From: CAZEER01 sp964511215 | GTDB taxonomy: Bacteria > Fidelibacterota > Marinisomatia > Marinisomatales > UBA1611 | DNA: 33,222 nucleotides | Assembly (NCBI GenBank): GCA_964511215.1 | Contig: CAZEER010000022.1 | Span: 1 to 33,222 of the forward strand | Direction of reading: 5' to 3' | Shown here: positions 15,175 to 23,920 of the stretch, in pieces | How positions within the stretch are numbered: the first letter of the stretch is position 1 | Layout of the letters: every line of letters starts with the position of its first letter | Made by a program: the position numbers and the translations under genes | Notes under the pieces: generated by a model | What the model saw: the letters and a program-made list of their open reading frames with translations, nothing else | Told to the model about the DNA's origin: nothing | Database searches by the model: none

Positions 15175-17404
15175 ACGTATATACTTAGGAAGTGCCGCTC
15201 CCCTAGCATTGCTATTTACATTAGTAAGTATGTCATTTACTGTAGCTTACTTAAAGAATTCATTTAATCAATCTGCTATGGAAAAATACAGGTATACTGA
15301 GTGGAAAGCTCTTTACGCTGCGGAAGCAGGACTTAATGATGTAGGTGTGGTCGTATTGCCCTATATTGTTTCAGATACTTTACTATTGCCAAATGGTGTG
15401 ATGTATGGTAAAGATGAAAAAGATCAGCCAATTGGTATGTATAAAGATATCGCATGCTCAACGCGTTTAATTTTAAATACAACTCGAAAAGAATATGTCG
15501 CCTACTCAACAGGTGTTGCAGAATACATCACTTCTAGTGGAACGCCTGTATCAATCGAAAGAAGAGTCTTTACATCTATGGTGCCACAGGGGTTTGAAGA
15601 GTTTATGTATTTTACCCATGAGGAGTTACCGATTGGCCCAGGAAATACTGGTACGGTGAACTTTGGTTCTGGAGATCAATTAGAGGGCAAAGTCCATACG
15701 AATGGGAATATGACTTTTAGTAACTATGGATGCCCTGACTTTAGTGGAGAGGTAAACATAACTTTTGAAGCAATTGAACAGTATGGGAATGCCATAAACT
15801 GGGGTGGCTGCAGTGATAATGTGTTTGAAGATGATGATGGAAATACAATCCTTGATACTGTTTCTCAAATAATTTTCCCCCCTGATAATTCAGCCGAGAC
15901 TGCCAGGCAAAACGCAACGCGTACATTCAGGGCAGATGAAAAAATATTTCGTGCAGGTAAAAAAGATACTATGATTATGACCGAAATTAATTTTGTTGAG
16001 GGTGGCTATTGGGCTACGCAGTGGTGGTATAATATTCCTCCAGTTGGCAGTCCTCCTGCTGAGTATTCTTTTACCTGGGTGGATCCAGGAAGTTACCCAG
16101 ATAATTCCTTGGCTTTAGATGAATTTAATTCTGCAAGGTTTGCTATACCGGGTTCCTTTGAGGCGGGAGTTGGGTATGATGCAATCTGGCTCGTTGTCTC
16201 AGGCGTGGATCTTGCTGGAGTCAACGTTAATCCTGATCTATTTGAAGTTGGAGATGCTGTCTCTGTTATAAATAGTAATAACACTGTCGCAGCTGGGTTT
16301 GAAGTAGCTAACGCAATTCCTTTTGGTGATAATGTAGCGATATCAATAGACCCTCTCACTTTTTTTGTTGCCAATCCGCCTGATCCTCCTCCTGCAAACT
16401 TTGGATTTACCGCTGGTGATGTTATAACGGTTACAAACTTGGACGCGCCCACGGGGTTAGATGAAGATTATGAGTGGAATACGTATCACTACTATCATGA
16501 TCATCTGGATAATGGTGTAGATTTTTGTGAAGCGGGAAGGATACAACACTTTGATTTTAATTATTGGCTTGCAGGGGGTTCATCTTGTGATATTTTTAGT
16601 TGTGCAGATGAGATTTATAATAGCGAATATGTACACATGTCTCGGGCCTTTTTCTCTAAGGGGAATTCTCCTCAGGTGATTTATATAAAAGGAGGACAGG
16701 CGCTCGTAAGGGGTATTGTAGATGGGCAATATACAATTGTCACAGATGACTTCACTGAATATAGGCGCCATGATGATAATGACATTATAGACCGTGTGTG
16801 GGGAAATATTTGGCTAATAGATGATGTGGTTTTCAATGATTCTTATGGAAACGGAGAAGTAATCCACCCTCAGGATGGTGGTACCGATAATGTTCTTGGG
16901 TTGATTGCTGGTGGTAGTGTTATAATTGCAAATACAAGGCCCAATGGTGCTAGAGGTGGTCAGTATGGATCACATATTAAAATTAATGCTGCAATATTAG
17001 CAATGAATGGTGGTTTTATTTCGCATTACTGGCAGAATACTCTTCAGGGCTATCATGATTGGAATGATGGCCTTGGTTACGGTATAATTGCTGACGGCCG
17101 CGGTGGACATAGAAATCACTATAGAGCAGATGATGCATCTGGTGTTTATACTGGGACTGATGATATCAGGGGGACAGTAAATTTGTGGGGCTCTATTGTT
17201 CAATTTAAAAGAGGGTATATGAAAAGAAATTACCCTGGTCCTTATAATGTATCTCCAGGTGTTGGTTATGATAAAAATTATCATTATGATTGGAATCTAA
17301 AGCTAAAACCGCCACCCTATTTCCCAGACTTACAAAGTACAAATAATACAGTAATCCTGAAAATGGCTTCCTATGGAGAAGCAAATTCACTAAATGAAGA
17401 GTAG
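15155..17404 (+). CDS. Large PilX/GspK-position minor pilin, DUF4900-like, possible tip protein
   Basis: This 749-residue protein is far larger than ordinary minor pilins. Its N-terminus has a short basic stretch, Gly12, then a hydrophobic helix (SAAPLALLFTLVSMSFTVAYL) without Glu at +5, as in GspK, and then WKALYAAEAGLN, the 'AAEAG' hallmark of PilX-type proteins. The body resembles DUF4900 proteins (GDQLEGKVHTNGNMTFSN; the ending GYDKNYHYDWNLKLKPPPYFP at about 703-725). Residues about 299-439 look like an extra Pro/Val/Asp-rich beta domain. Following PilV- and PilW-like genes, it fits the PilX place, capping the pilus tip and perhaps acting as an adhesin. The ATG at 15155 overlaps the previous gene by 20 bases; GTG codons at 15164 and 15167 are alternative starts. 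Confidence 0.75.
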   Translation: MDLVVLRRIYLGSAAPLALLFTLVSMSFTVAYLKNSFNQSAMEKYRYTEWKALYAAEAGLNDVGVVVLPYIVSDTLLLPNGVMYGKDEKDQPIGMYKDIACSTRLILNTTRKEYVAYSTGVAEYITSSGTPVSIERRVFTSMVPQGFEEFMYFTHEELPIGPGNTGTVNFGSGDQLEGKVHTNGNMTFSNYGCPDFSGEVNITFEAIEQYGNAINWGGCSDNVFEDDDGNTILDTVSQIIFPPDNSAETARQNATRTFRADEKIFRAGKKDTMIMTEINFVEGGYWATQWWYNIPPVGSPPAEYSFTWVDPGSYPDNSLALDEFNSARFAIPGSFEAGVGYDAIWLVVSGVDLAGVNVNPDLFEVGDAVSVINSNNTVAAGFEVANAIPFGDNVAISIDPLTFFVANPPDPPPANFGFTAGDVITVTNLDAPTGLDEDYEWNTYHYYHDHLDNGVDFCEAGRIQHFDFNYWLAGGSSCDIFSCADEIYNSEYVHMSRAFFSKGNSPQVIYIKGGQALVRGIVDGQYTIVTDDFTEYRRHDDNDIIDRVWGNIWLIDDVVFNDSYGNGEVIHPQDGGTDNVLGLIAGGSVIIANTRPNGARGGQYGSHIKINAAILAMNGGFISHYWQNTLQGYHDWNDGLGYGIIADGRGGHRNHYRADDASGVYTGTDDIRGTVNLWGSIVQFKRGYMKRNYPGPYNVSPGVGYDKNYHYDWNLKLKPPPYFPDLQSTNNTVILKMASYGEANSLNEE

Positions 17405-17413
17405 GTTGTAATT

Positions 17414-18478
17414 TTGTATCTAGGCTTAGATATCGGTCGGCAGTATGTAAAAATGGTGACTGCTGAAAAAACGAAGGAAGGATATCGGGTGCTTGATGCA
17501 GGATCAAGGTTAGTTCCAGACTCTAACAGTGCATTTGATCCAGAGAAAATTGACCGTTCACATTGGGTAATGGCAGTTAGAGAGTTGTTTAAACAACAAG
17601 GATTTAATCCCAAGAAAGCAAAGTCAATTGTCACTGGTATAAGTGGCTCTTCAGCGAGTATTAAGCAAATTACAACAATGGAAATGCCGTCTGAAGAGTT
17701 AGAATCAGCGATGACATTTGAAGCCAGAAAACATATACCAATGGATGGTACAGATGCTGTTATTGATTACCAAATATTAGGTTCAAACAAGCAAGAGGTT
17801 GATAAAATAGATGTTGGTCTTGTGGCCTGTACTAAAGGTGTATTAAATAACCACATGGATCTTCTTAAGGAGTGTGGTCTGAGAGCAGGTGTGGTTGATG
17901 TCAATCCAATTGCTATGAGTAATGCCTTTTCTTTTGTTAAGGATATACCAGAGGATGGATTGGTAGTGATGCTGGATATTGGAGCTGTTTCATCTAGTTT
18001 AGTGGTGTATGGTATAGGGCAACAGTTTTTCACCAGAGATTTACCTATAGGCGGCCATCATTTTGTAAAAGAGTTATCTGAGAAAAAAGAAATTGGATAC
18101 ATAGAGTCACAGGATATGCTATTTAAAGATGGAGTTGGTGCAATTAAAAATGATGTATCGGATGATTCCGCACAGGACAGAGCTGTTGGTATTGCAGAGA
18201 GGATGGTCTATGATAATCTCGTTGAAGATATGAGAAGATCGCTAAGATTCTATGCAAAACAGACAGGGCAAAGCTTTTTCTTGAAGATATTTCTAACGGG
18301 TGGTGGAGCCTCGACACCAGGATTAGTGAACTTTATAAATGAAAAATTGAATATTGATTGTGCTGTTTTTGATCCTTTTGAAACTGTGCCAGGAGGAAAA
18401 AATCTTTCAATATCAAACCCAAGTCAATATACAACGGCACTGGGATTGGGGATTCGCGGTGGGTTGAGCGATGTCTAA
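17414..18478 (+). CDS. pilM: Type IV pilus assembly actin-like protein
   Basis: This 354-residue cytoplasmic protein has the actin/FtsA-like fold of PilM, which binds the tail of PilN and anchors the inner-membrane platform. Visible features are the first phosphate motif LGLDIGRQYVK (3-13), the second around D188 (VVMLDIGAVSSSLVVYG) and the third LTGGGASTPGLVNF near the C-terminus, plus TMEMPSEELESAMTFEARKHIP, typical of PilM. The start is the TTG at 17414; the frame is closed by a stop at 17402, and no ATG or GTG lies between, so TTG is the only usual start. It lies 9 bases after the PilX-like gene and overlaps pilN by 8 bases. Confidence 0.95.
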   Translation: MYLGLDIGRQYVKMVTAEKTKEGYRVLDAGSRLVPDSNSAFDPEKIDRSHWVMAVRELFKQQGFNPKKAKSIVTGISGSSASIKQITTMEMPSEELESAMTFEARKHIPMDGTDAVIDYQILGSNKQEVDKIDVGLVACTKGVLNNHMDLLKECGLRAGVVDVNPIAMSNAFSFVKDIPEDGLVVMLDIGAVSSSLVVYGIGQQFFTRDLPIGGHHFVKELSEKKEIGYIESQDMLFKDGVGAIKNDVSDDSAQDRAVGIAERMVYDNLVEDMRRSLRFYAKQTGQSFFLKIFLTGGGASTPGLVNFINEKLNIDCAVFDPFETVPGGKNLSISNPSQYTTALGLGIRGGLSDV

Positions 18479-19064
18479 GCAATATATTGTTATAAACCTT
18501 AATAAGGCTGAAAGCGCAGAAACACGGATTGAAAGAGTGAAAGAGCGTGGTAGGTGGGTTTTGTTTGCTATTTTATTTTTTTTATTAATTGGTGCAAATA
18601 CAAGGGTCTGGATGGTTAGCTTAGGTTATGATCGTATTATTAATAAAAAAGAGATTGAGATTAATCGATTAAAAGAAGAAATAAATATGCTTGAATCTGA
18701 GGGGAAAAACTTATCAAAATATGATATACTTTCGTTTGCAGATTTAGAACAAGACCGCTTTCTCTGGGCGCAGAATCTGGAGAAAATGGGTTCTGTTACA
18801 CCTGATGATATTGCAATAACAGGATTGAGGTATAAGAGAGAAAAACTACTTATCTATGGTATTGCTCTTACCTTTGAAGACCGTAAGGACTTTGAAATTA
18901 TTGACGAATATGTCCACACATTGCGAAACAACAAAGAGTTCTCAAATAATTTCAGTAGAATTAAATATATAGGGCACAATAAGGTTAATATCAGAGGGCA
19001 AGATATTATTCGGTTCGAAATAGAAGCTAAATCAAAAAAAAGTAGAAGAAAAACCTTCTCATAA
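18471..19064 (+). CDS. pilN: PilN-like inner-membrane alignment protein
   Basis: This 197-residue protein opens with the short cytoplasmic tail YIVINLNKAES, containing the INLN motif that PilM binds. One membrane helix follows (about 29-50, WVLFAILFFLLIGANTRVWMV), then a coiled-coil stretch (IINKKEIEINRLKEEINMLE) and a periplasmic alpha/beta domain. This layout is that of PilN, which with PilO and PilP forms the alignment complex between platform and secretin. The 8-base overlap with pilM supports co-translation. The C-terminus is strongly basic (KSKKSRRKTFS). Confidence 0.87.
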   Translation: MSKQYIVINLNKAESAETRIERVKERGRWVLFAILFFLLIGANTRVWMVSLGYDRIINKKEIEINRLKEEINMLESEGKNLSKYDILSFADLEQDRFLWAQNLEKMGSVTPDDIAITGLRYKREKLLIYGIALTFEDRKDFEIIDEYVHTLRNNKEFSNNFSRIKYIGHNKVNIRGQDIIRFEIEAKSKKSRRKTFS

Positions 19065-19072
19065 AATTAGTT

Positions 19073-19648
19073 ATGTCAGAAAAAAGAAATATTATTTTAT
19101 TTAGTGGATTAATCTTATTAACCCTCTCTTACTGGATCAGTTCCTCTTTCTTAATTGGAGAAAAGCCTTTTGATATAAAAGTTCTTGAAGAAGAGCAGCA
19201 AGAGCTGAATGAAAATTTAATTAGCGCTCAGATCTTAGCGAGCCAACTAGATAGAGTATTTACGCTATTTCAGGAAAATTTAGCACTTTCAAAAGCAGAT
19301 TCCTTGGCAGATGATGCCAGCCTTCCTTTTCTGAATAATCTGACCGATATGCTTGAAGATCTTGATATCAAATTATTAGGTATTAAACCTAAGCCTAGGA
19401 TTGACAAGATCACATATTTTAAGGCTCCATACATTATAACATTGGAATGTACTTTCGAACAATTTGGCAGGTTTCTCTCAGAGATAGAACGATCTCCTAG
19501 ACTCATTACTATTGATGAGTTTGAAGTGAAAAATGGTATTGAAAGAATTAAAGCAAATACTGAAGAAGAGAAACTCATTTTTCAGGAGTTTGTAGTAAAT
19601 CTCTCCACTATTACACTTGTAAAATCAAAATCTAAGGTGGTATCATGA
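19073..19648 (+). CDS. pilO: PilO-like inner-membrane alignment protein
   Basis: This 191-residue protein has a short cytoplasmic tail, one membrane helix (about 7-27), a coiled-coil linker (VLEEEQQELNENLISAQILASQLD) and a ferredoxin-like periplasmic domain with ECTFEQFGRFLSEIERSPRLI, which matches the PilO pattern in which 'F..L...SPRLI.I..F.V' is conserved. It pairs with PilN. It is 8 bases after pilN and overlaps the PilP-like gene by 4 bases. Confidence 0.87.
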   Translation: MSEKRNIILFSGLILLTLSYWISSSFLIGEKPFDIKVLEEEQQELNENLISAQILASQLDRVFTLFQENLALSKADSLADDASLPFLNNLTDMLEDLDIKLLGIKPKPRIDKITYFKAPYIITLECTFEQFGRFLSEIERSPRLITIDEFEVKNGIERIKANTEEEKLIFQEFVVNLSTITLVKSKSKVVS

Positions 19649-20145
19649 GTGAAAGATCGTTGACAATTTGGAATCTCCTTGTTGGATTTACGATTGTATC
19701 AATTATAGCTATGAGTTTTAAGCTATTTCCTATGAATAAAAAATATAATAGGTTAAAAGACAGATCTGCTGACTTGCAGTTTGGTACAGATAAAGAATTA
19801 GAAAACATTATTTCCTATTTGGAAAGTAGGCTGGAGGATCGTAGTGAATTCCAATTTATTATTGAGAATACTCCTATGTTGCTTACAAATGTTTTGTCTC
19901 TTGCTGATGGAGGAGGAAGAAAAGCAAGGAGAAACAGGAATGCCATAAGAGTAGCATTGGTTTATCAAAGAGATGATCATTTTCAGGCACAAATTGATTA
20001 TCGTGGTAAGGCATTTACCGTATCAGTTGGAGATACAATACCAAATATTGGAAAAATTGATTTAATCGATGGTAGACAGGTGATCATTAAAACAAATTCA
20101 GGCTCAAAAACGTATCCTGCACCAGGCTATGAGCCAACCACATAA
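19645..20145 (+). CDS. PilP-like protein with membrane anchor in place of lipid anchor
   Basis: This 166-residue protein occupies the PilP place between pilO and pilQ. Its C-terminal half has small beta-rich segments (RVALVYQRDDHF; YRGKAFTVSVGDTIPNIGKIDLIDG; VIIKTNSGSKTYP) that fit the HR-domain of PilP/GspC, which binds the N-domains of the secretin. Unlike typical PilP it has no lipobox Cys; the N-terminus is an uncleaved-looking membrane helix (about 10-28, LLVGFTIVSIIAMSFKLFP) as in GspC. The middle (about 60-95) is helical. The call rests on position and fold impression. Confidence 0.7.
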   Translation: MSERSLTIWNLLVGFTIVSIIAMSFKLFPMNKKYNRLKDRSADLQFGTDKELENIISYLESRLEDRSEFQFIIENTPMLLTNVLSLADGGGRKARRNRNAIRVALVYQRDDHFQAQIDYRGKAFTVSVGDTIPNIGKIDLIDGRQVIIKTNSGSKTYPAPGYEPTT

Positions 20146-20162
20146 TAATTCAGGAAATAATC

Positions 20163-21602
20163 ATGAAGGACTATACGAGAATGACATTTTTTAAATTTAT
20201 CTTTGGCTTTTTAATGGTACTAGTATTGAGTGACCCTATTTTAGCTCAACAAGCAGCAAGTGATCCAGATGATGATAAGACTTTAATTACCGTGCATGCT
20301 GAAGATGCTTTTCTACCTAGCATTCTTGCTATTCTTGCGAAAGAGAGCGGATACAATATTGTCACAGATCCAAATGTGAATAAGCAGGATAAGGTATCTA
20401 TTCATCTGGATGAGGTACCTATTGAGCAAGCAATCAACCTTGTTGTAAGGGCAGTGGGGTTAAGCTATGAAGTTGTTGGTAATTCCTTCCTTGTTGCAGA
20501 TCCAAAAAAATTAAAAGAGGAAGTGGGTGTTACATCATATGTAATTACTCTAAAGTATGCATCGGCTGAGGATGTGAAAAATTTATTGCAGGACATCTCA
20601 GACCAGATTCAGGTAGACATTCCGGGTAATAAACTTTTAGTAAATGCATCACCGAAAAAAATTGCTGAGATTATACAGGTTGTAGAGAGTATTGATGTTC
20701 CTGCAATTCAGATCATGCTAGAGACCAGGCTTATTGAGGTTGCAGCAGATAATGAAGATCAGTTAGGTCTAGACTGGTCAAAAATATCTAGCTATTCAAC
20801 TATTTTAGCAGAAAATGGAGTCCCGTTAGAAGATGGAGGGGGGTCAATAATTCCAGATGACCAGACAATAGCTCAATTACCTGCAACAATGGGTTTTAAT
20901 CGTTTAAGTAAAATGTCTGAAAAAGACAAAACGGGTATCCTCCCAAAGTATTTTAGTAGACAATTGACTGCATTTGAATTAACTCTCAATATGCTTCTAA
21001 GGAATAATAAGGCAGAAGTATTAGCCGATTCTAGGTTAACTACAATAAATGGACGAGAAGCTACAATAAAATTAGTAGATATTGTTCCTTATATTCTAAG
21101 CTCTGGAGGAGTTGGTGGTCAGGTCCAAGTGCAAAAAGAAGAAGTAGGAATAAAGCTTAATGTGTTACCAACAGTAAATACTGATGGATATATCACCGTG
21201 AAAGTGGAGCCTGAAGTCTCTACTATTTTTGAATTTATTGGCCCAGATGCTAATATACCAAGAGTTAAAAGTAGGACATCATCTACTACTATAAGAGTCA
21301 AAGATGGAGAATCAATTATTATAGGAGGTCTGTTAAGTAATGATAAAAAAGAGACGACTTACAGGTTTCCTATTCTTCATAAAATACCTTGGTTAGGTGA
21401 AAAATTATTTACATCAAACAGTGTTATAGAGAGAAAAACAGATCTTATTATACAGATTACCCCAAACATCATTGTTGACGCCTACACGGGCATTACAAAA
21501 TCAAAGGCGGTCAAAGATTATGAAGACTATGTAATATTTAGTACATATTACAATCCTGATAGTAGTAATGCTGCAGATACCTTAAAGGTGAAAGGAGAAT
21601 AA
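20163..21602 (+). CDS. pilQ: Type IV pilus secretin, PilQ-like
   Basis: This 479-residue outer-membrane secretin forms the pilus exit channel. It has a signal peptide (about 1-28, ending LA), an STN domain (about 42-115, AEDAFLPSILAILAKESGYN), a secretin N1-type domain (about 126-185, YVITLKYASAEDVKNLLQDI) and the secretin C domain (about 260-460) with ARLTT-like SRLTTINGREATI, KEEVGIKLNVLP, RTSSTTIRVKDGESIIIGGLL and IPWLGEKLF...TDLIIQITPNI. AMIN domains, common in PilQ, are absent, so the protein is short. AGGA at 20152-20155 supports the ATG at 20163, though Met7 could also start. Confidence 0.95.
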   Translation: MKDYTRMTFFKFIFGFLMVLVLSDPILAQQAASDPDDDKTLITVHAEDAFLPSILAILAKESGYNIVTDPNVNKQDKVSIHLDEVPIEQAINLVVRAVGLSYEVVGNSFLVADPKKLKEEVGVTSYVITLKYASAEDVKNLLQDISDQIQVDIPGNKLLVNASPKKIAEIIQVVESIDVPAIQIMLETRLIEVAADNEDQLGLDWSKISSYSTILAENGVPLEDGGGSIIPDDQTIAQLPATMGFNRLSKMSEKDKTGILPKYFSRQLTAFELTLNMLLRNNKAEVLADSRLTTINGREATIKLVDIVPYILSSGGVGGQVQVQKEEVGIKLNVLPTVNTDGYITVKVEPEVSTIFEFIGPDANIPRVKSRTSSTTIRVKDGESIIIGGLLSNDKKETTYRFPILHKIPWLGEKLFTSNSVIERKTDLIIQITPNIIVDAYTGITKSKAVKDYEDYVIFSTYYNPDSSNAADTLKVKGE

Positions 21603-21603
21603 C

Positions 21604-23889
21604 ATGAAACATTTAAAACTTATTGGATTAACTAATTTAATAGTCTACTCACTTTTGACTTTCTCTTGCGATGATAGAGTGCCCACTAGCAGTACTACAG
21701 TTGAGACAGGTAGTCTTGAGTTGTCATATGCTTTTGTAGTTGGTGAAACTGCAAATCCAACAATTGTGGGAGAAGTTTTATCAAATCCTCAGACTGCTAT
21801 AATTGTTATTGCAAAGCTCAAAGATGGAGAGGGTAATGGTGTTAATGAAAAGACTCTTCAGTTTTTAGCTGATATTGAAGGAAGTTTTGACACAAGTGAC
21901 CCATCTACAAAATATATTCCAAATTTTAAAGAGCTAGGTTTCCCTGATCTTGGAGGTAATGGCTATGCATATGCCAGATTTACTCCTGGACCAAATGTAG
22001 AAAAAATAGAAACGACGACCACTTCAGGGGCGATAATTACAGTTAAGTATACTGATGACATTATTGATAATGTGGAATTCTCCGTTTTTGATAGCAAAGA
22101 TGATATCTGGCCCTATACGATGGATATAACGGCAAATGCTCAAATTGGCTTAGGAGAGAGCAGTCCTTTTGAAGTTTTATTGGAAAATAAATATGGTCAA
22201 AACCTATCTGGAGTAAGGCTGAATATAGAATCAGAAAATGGAAGCATAGCATGTGGTGACACATGTTATACTGATGCGACTGGTAGGATAAATACCACTT
22301 TTGAGTCCTATGGCTTTAGTGAAAATGTTGGACCTGGGATTGTTACTACTTCATTTTATCACCCAGCTTTGGACGAGAATCTTAGTGTCGAAAAACAAAT
22401 TGTGATTGGAACCGAGAGCGCAGTGGGATCTTGTGCTTATATTGAGATTCCATCGTCAAATCCTAGTGAGATTGTGGTTAGAGATGGAGGGGGTATAGAG
22501 TCTACCGATATTACTGCTGAAGTATATGATAGTAACGGGAATCTTCTCACAACCCCTGTCACTGTGAATTTTACTTTAGAGCCGATTCCTTCTGAAAGTT
22601 ATTTAGGTTCCCCTGGTTTAACATCTGTTGATGTCGAAACAGTAAATGGTATTGCAACTATTTCATTTAATAGTGGAAATGCACCTGGGCCAGTGAGAAT
22701 TATAGCAACGACCAATACTTCGGAGACATCAATTTGTGATACATCTGCTCACGATTCTGATCCGAGTGGAATTGTTAGTATTACAGTACCAGTGATTATT
22801 GCTTCTGGAGAACCATATTACATTGAGGCAGAATATGACCCAAATAGTACAGAAGCGATTGGTGGTGGATTTTATCAAACAGAATGCGCGGCTATCGTTT
22901 ATGATAAATGGTATAACCCTGTAGAAGATTCAACTTATGTTTATTGGTCAATTGACCCTATACCACCGGCTACAGATATAGATGCGTTTGTAGAAGGTGT
23001 CAGCTTTACCAATAATGAGGGAGTACTTAGTGGGACAGCAACGCCTGGTGTAGCAAGATCAAATATTGTCTATTCTACTGATGCTATCGGAGATATTGGT
23101 AGTGTTCGCGCTTTAACTTTTGGTGGTGATATTAATGCTGATAGTATAAGTGGTGATTCCGTTTACTCATACATAAATGAAGATGAAGGCGATGCTACAT
23201 TATTTTTTCTACCTGGTCAGGTGTCATTATTAGCAGAAGCAACGTATTGGGATTTTAGTTTAAATGGTAATCCCGCTCAGATACAGATTAGTGCACTTGT
23301 TATTGATTTCTATGGTAACCCCGTTGTAGATGCGCCTATTGCATTTGGAGGTACAGGTGTAAACGCATGGTATGAACTTGGTTATGAAGCTTATGTAGAT
23401 GAAGGAGTCCTTGGAGCTGGTGCGGCTGATGGATGTTTTTCTTGGAGGGATTACGGTTTAGATGATGACCCGGAAACGCCTGATATTGGAACAGGTAATA
23501 GTCACCATGATTCTTTTGATATCAACGAGGATGGGACATTTGAGATTGGTATTGACAGTGCCGAAGTATCAGAACCGTTTGATGATTTTGGCAAGGATGG
23601 AATTGAGGGTACATTTGATGAGGGCGAGGGTAATGGATCTTGGGATGGATATTCAATGATAAACTGTGAACCAGTTGTAAGAACAGATCAAGATGGCTAC
23701 GCAAGAATTATTGTTGAGTTTGATGAAGCACTTTGTACACTCGCAAATATAGATGACAGTACCAACCCATCAACATGTACTTATGATGATTTCACAGCTT
23801 CACTATCAGCAACTTTATTAATACCTGAGATAACAACTAGTGATCCATTGGATATATTATTAGTTAGATCACCAGCAGATTGTCCGTAA
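21604..23889 (+). CDS. Large Ig-like surface lipoprotein in the pilus cluster
   Basis: This 761-residue protein has a lipoprotein-like signal ending TFSC, with Cys22 followed by Asp-Asp, reminiscent of the acidic surface-export signals of Bacteroidetes lipoproteins. The body consists of repeated Ig-like beta domains of the invasin/Big_1 style (for example TAIIVIAKLKDGEGNGVNEK, ITAEVYDSNGNLLTTPVTVN and ISALVIDFYGNPVVDAP), each with a D/N-G-N...V turn. Residues about 616-685 are very acidic, with DINEDGTFE and DDFGKDGIEGTFDEGEGNG, likely calcium-binding. It lies 1 base after pilQ and 31 before pilB. I infer a role linked to the secretin or cell adhesion; no function is known to me. Confidence 0.82.
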   Translation: MKHLKLIGLTNLIVYSLLTFSCDDRVPTSSTTVETGSLELSYAFVVGETANPTIVGEVLSNPQTAIIVIAKLKDGEGNGVNEKTLQFLADIEGSFDTSDPSTKYIPNFKELGFPDLGGNGYAYARFTPGPNVEKIETTTTSGAIITVKYTDDIIDNVEFSVFDSKDDIWPYTMDITANAQIGLGESSPFEVLLENKYGQNLSGVRLNIESENGSIACGDTCYTDATGRINTTFESYGFSENVGPGIVTTSFYHPALDENLSVEKQIVIGTESAVGSCAYIEIPSSNPSEIVVRDGGGIESTDITAEVYDSNGNLLTTPVTVNFTLEPIPSESYLGSPGLTSVDVETVNGIATISFNSGNAPGPVRIIATTNTSETSICDTSAHDSDPSGIVSITVPVIIASGEPYYIEAEYDPNSTEAIGGGFYQTECAAIVYDKWYNPVEDSTYVYWSIDPIPPATDIDAFVEGVSFTNNEGVLSGTATPGVARSNIVYSTDAIGDIGSVRALTFGGDINADSISGDSVYSYINEDEGDATLFFLPGQVSLLAEATYWDFSLNGNPAQIQISALVIDFYGNPVVDAPIAFGGTGVNAWYELGYEAYVDEGVLGAGAADGCFSWRDYGLDDDPETPDIGTGNSHHDSFDINEDGTFEIGIDSAEVSEPFDDFGKDGIEGTFDEGEGNGSWDGYSMINCEPVVRTDQDGYARIIVEFDEALCTLANIDDSTNPSTCTYDDFTASLSATLLIPEITTSDPLDILLVRSPADCP

Positions 23890-23920
23890 TTGCTTTTACT
23901 AAATTTCTAAGGATGTAATA

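Noticed and set aside
15741..17507. Several minus-strand ORFs opposite the PilX-like and pilM genes
   Set aside because: They are antisense to intact, family-matching coding sequence and their proteins have low-complexity, shadow-like composition.
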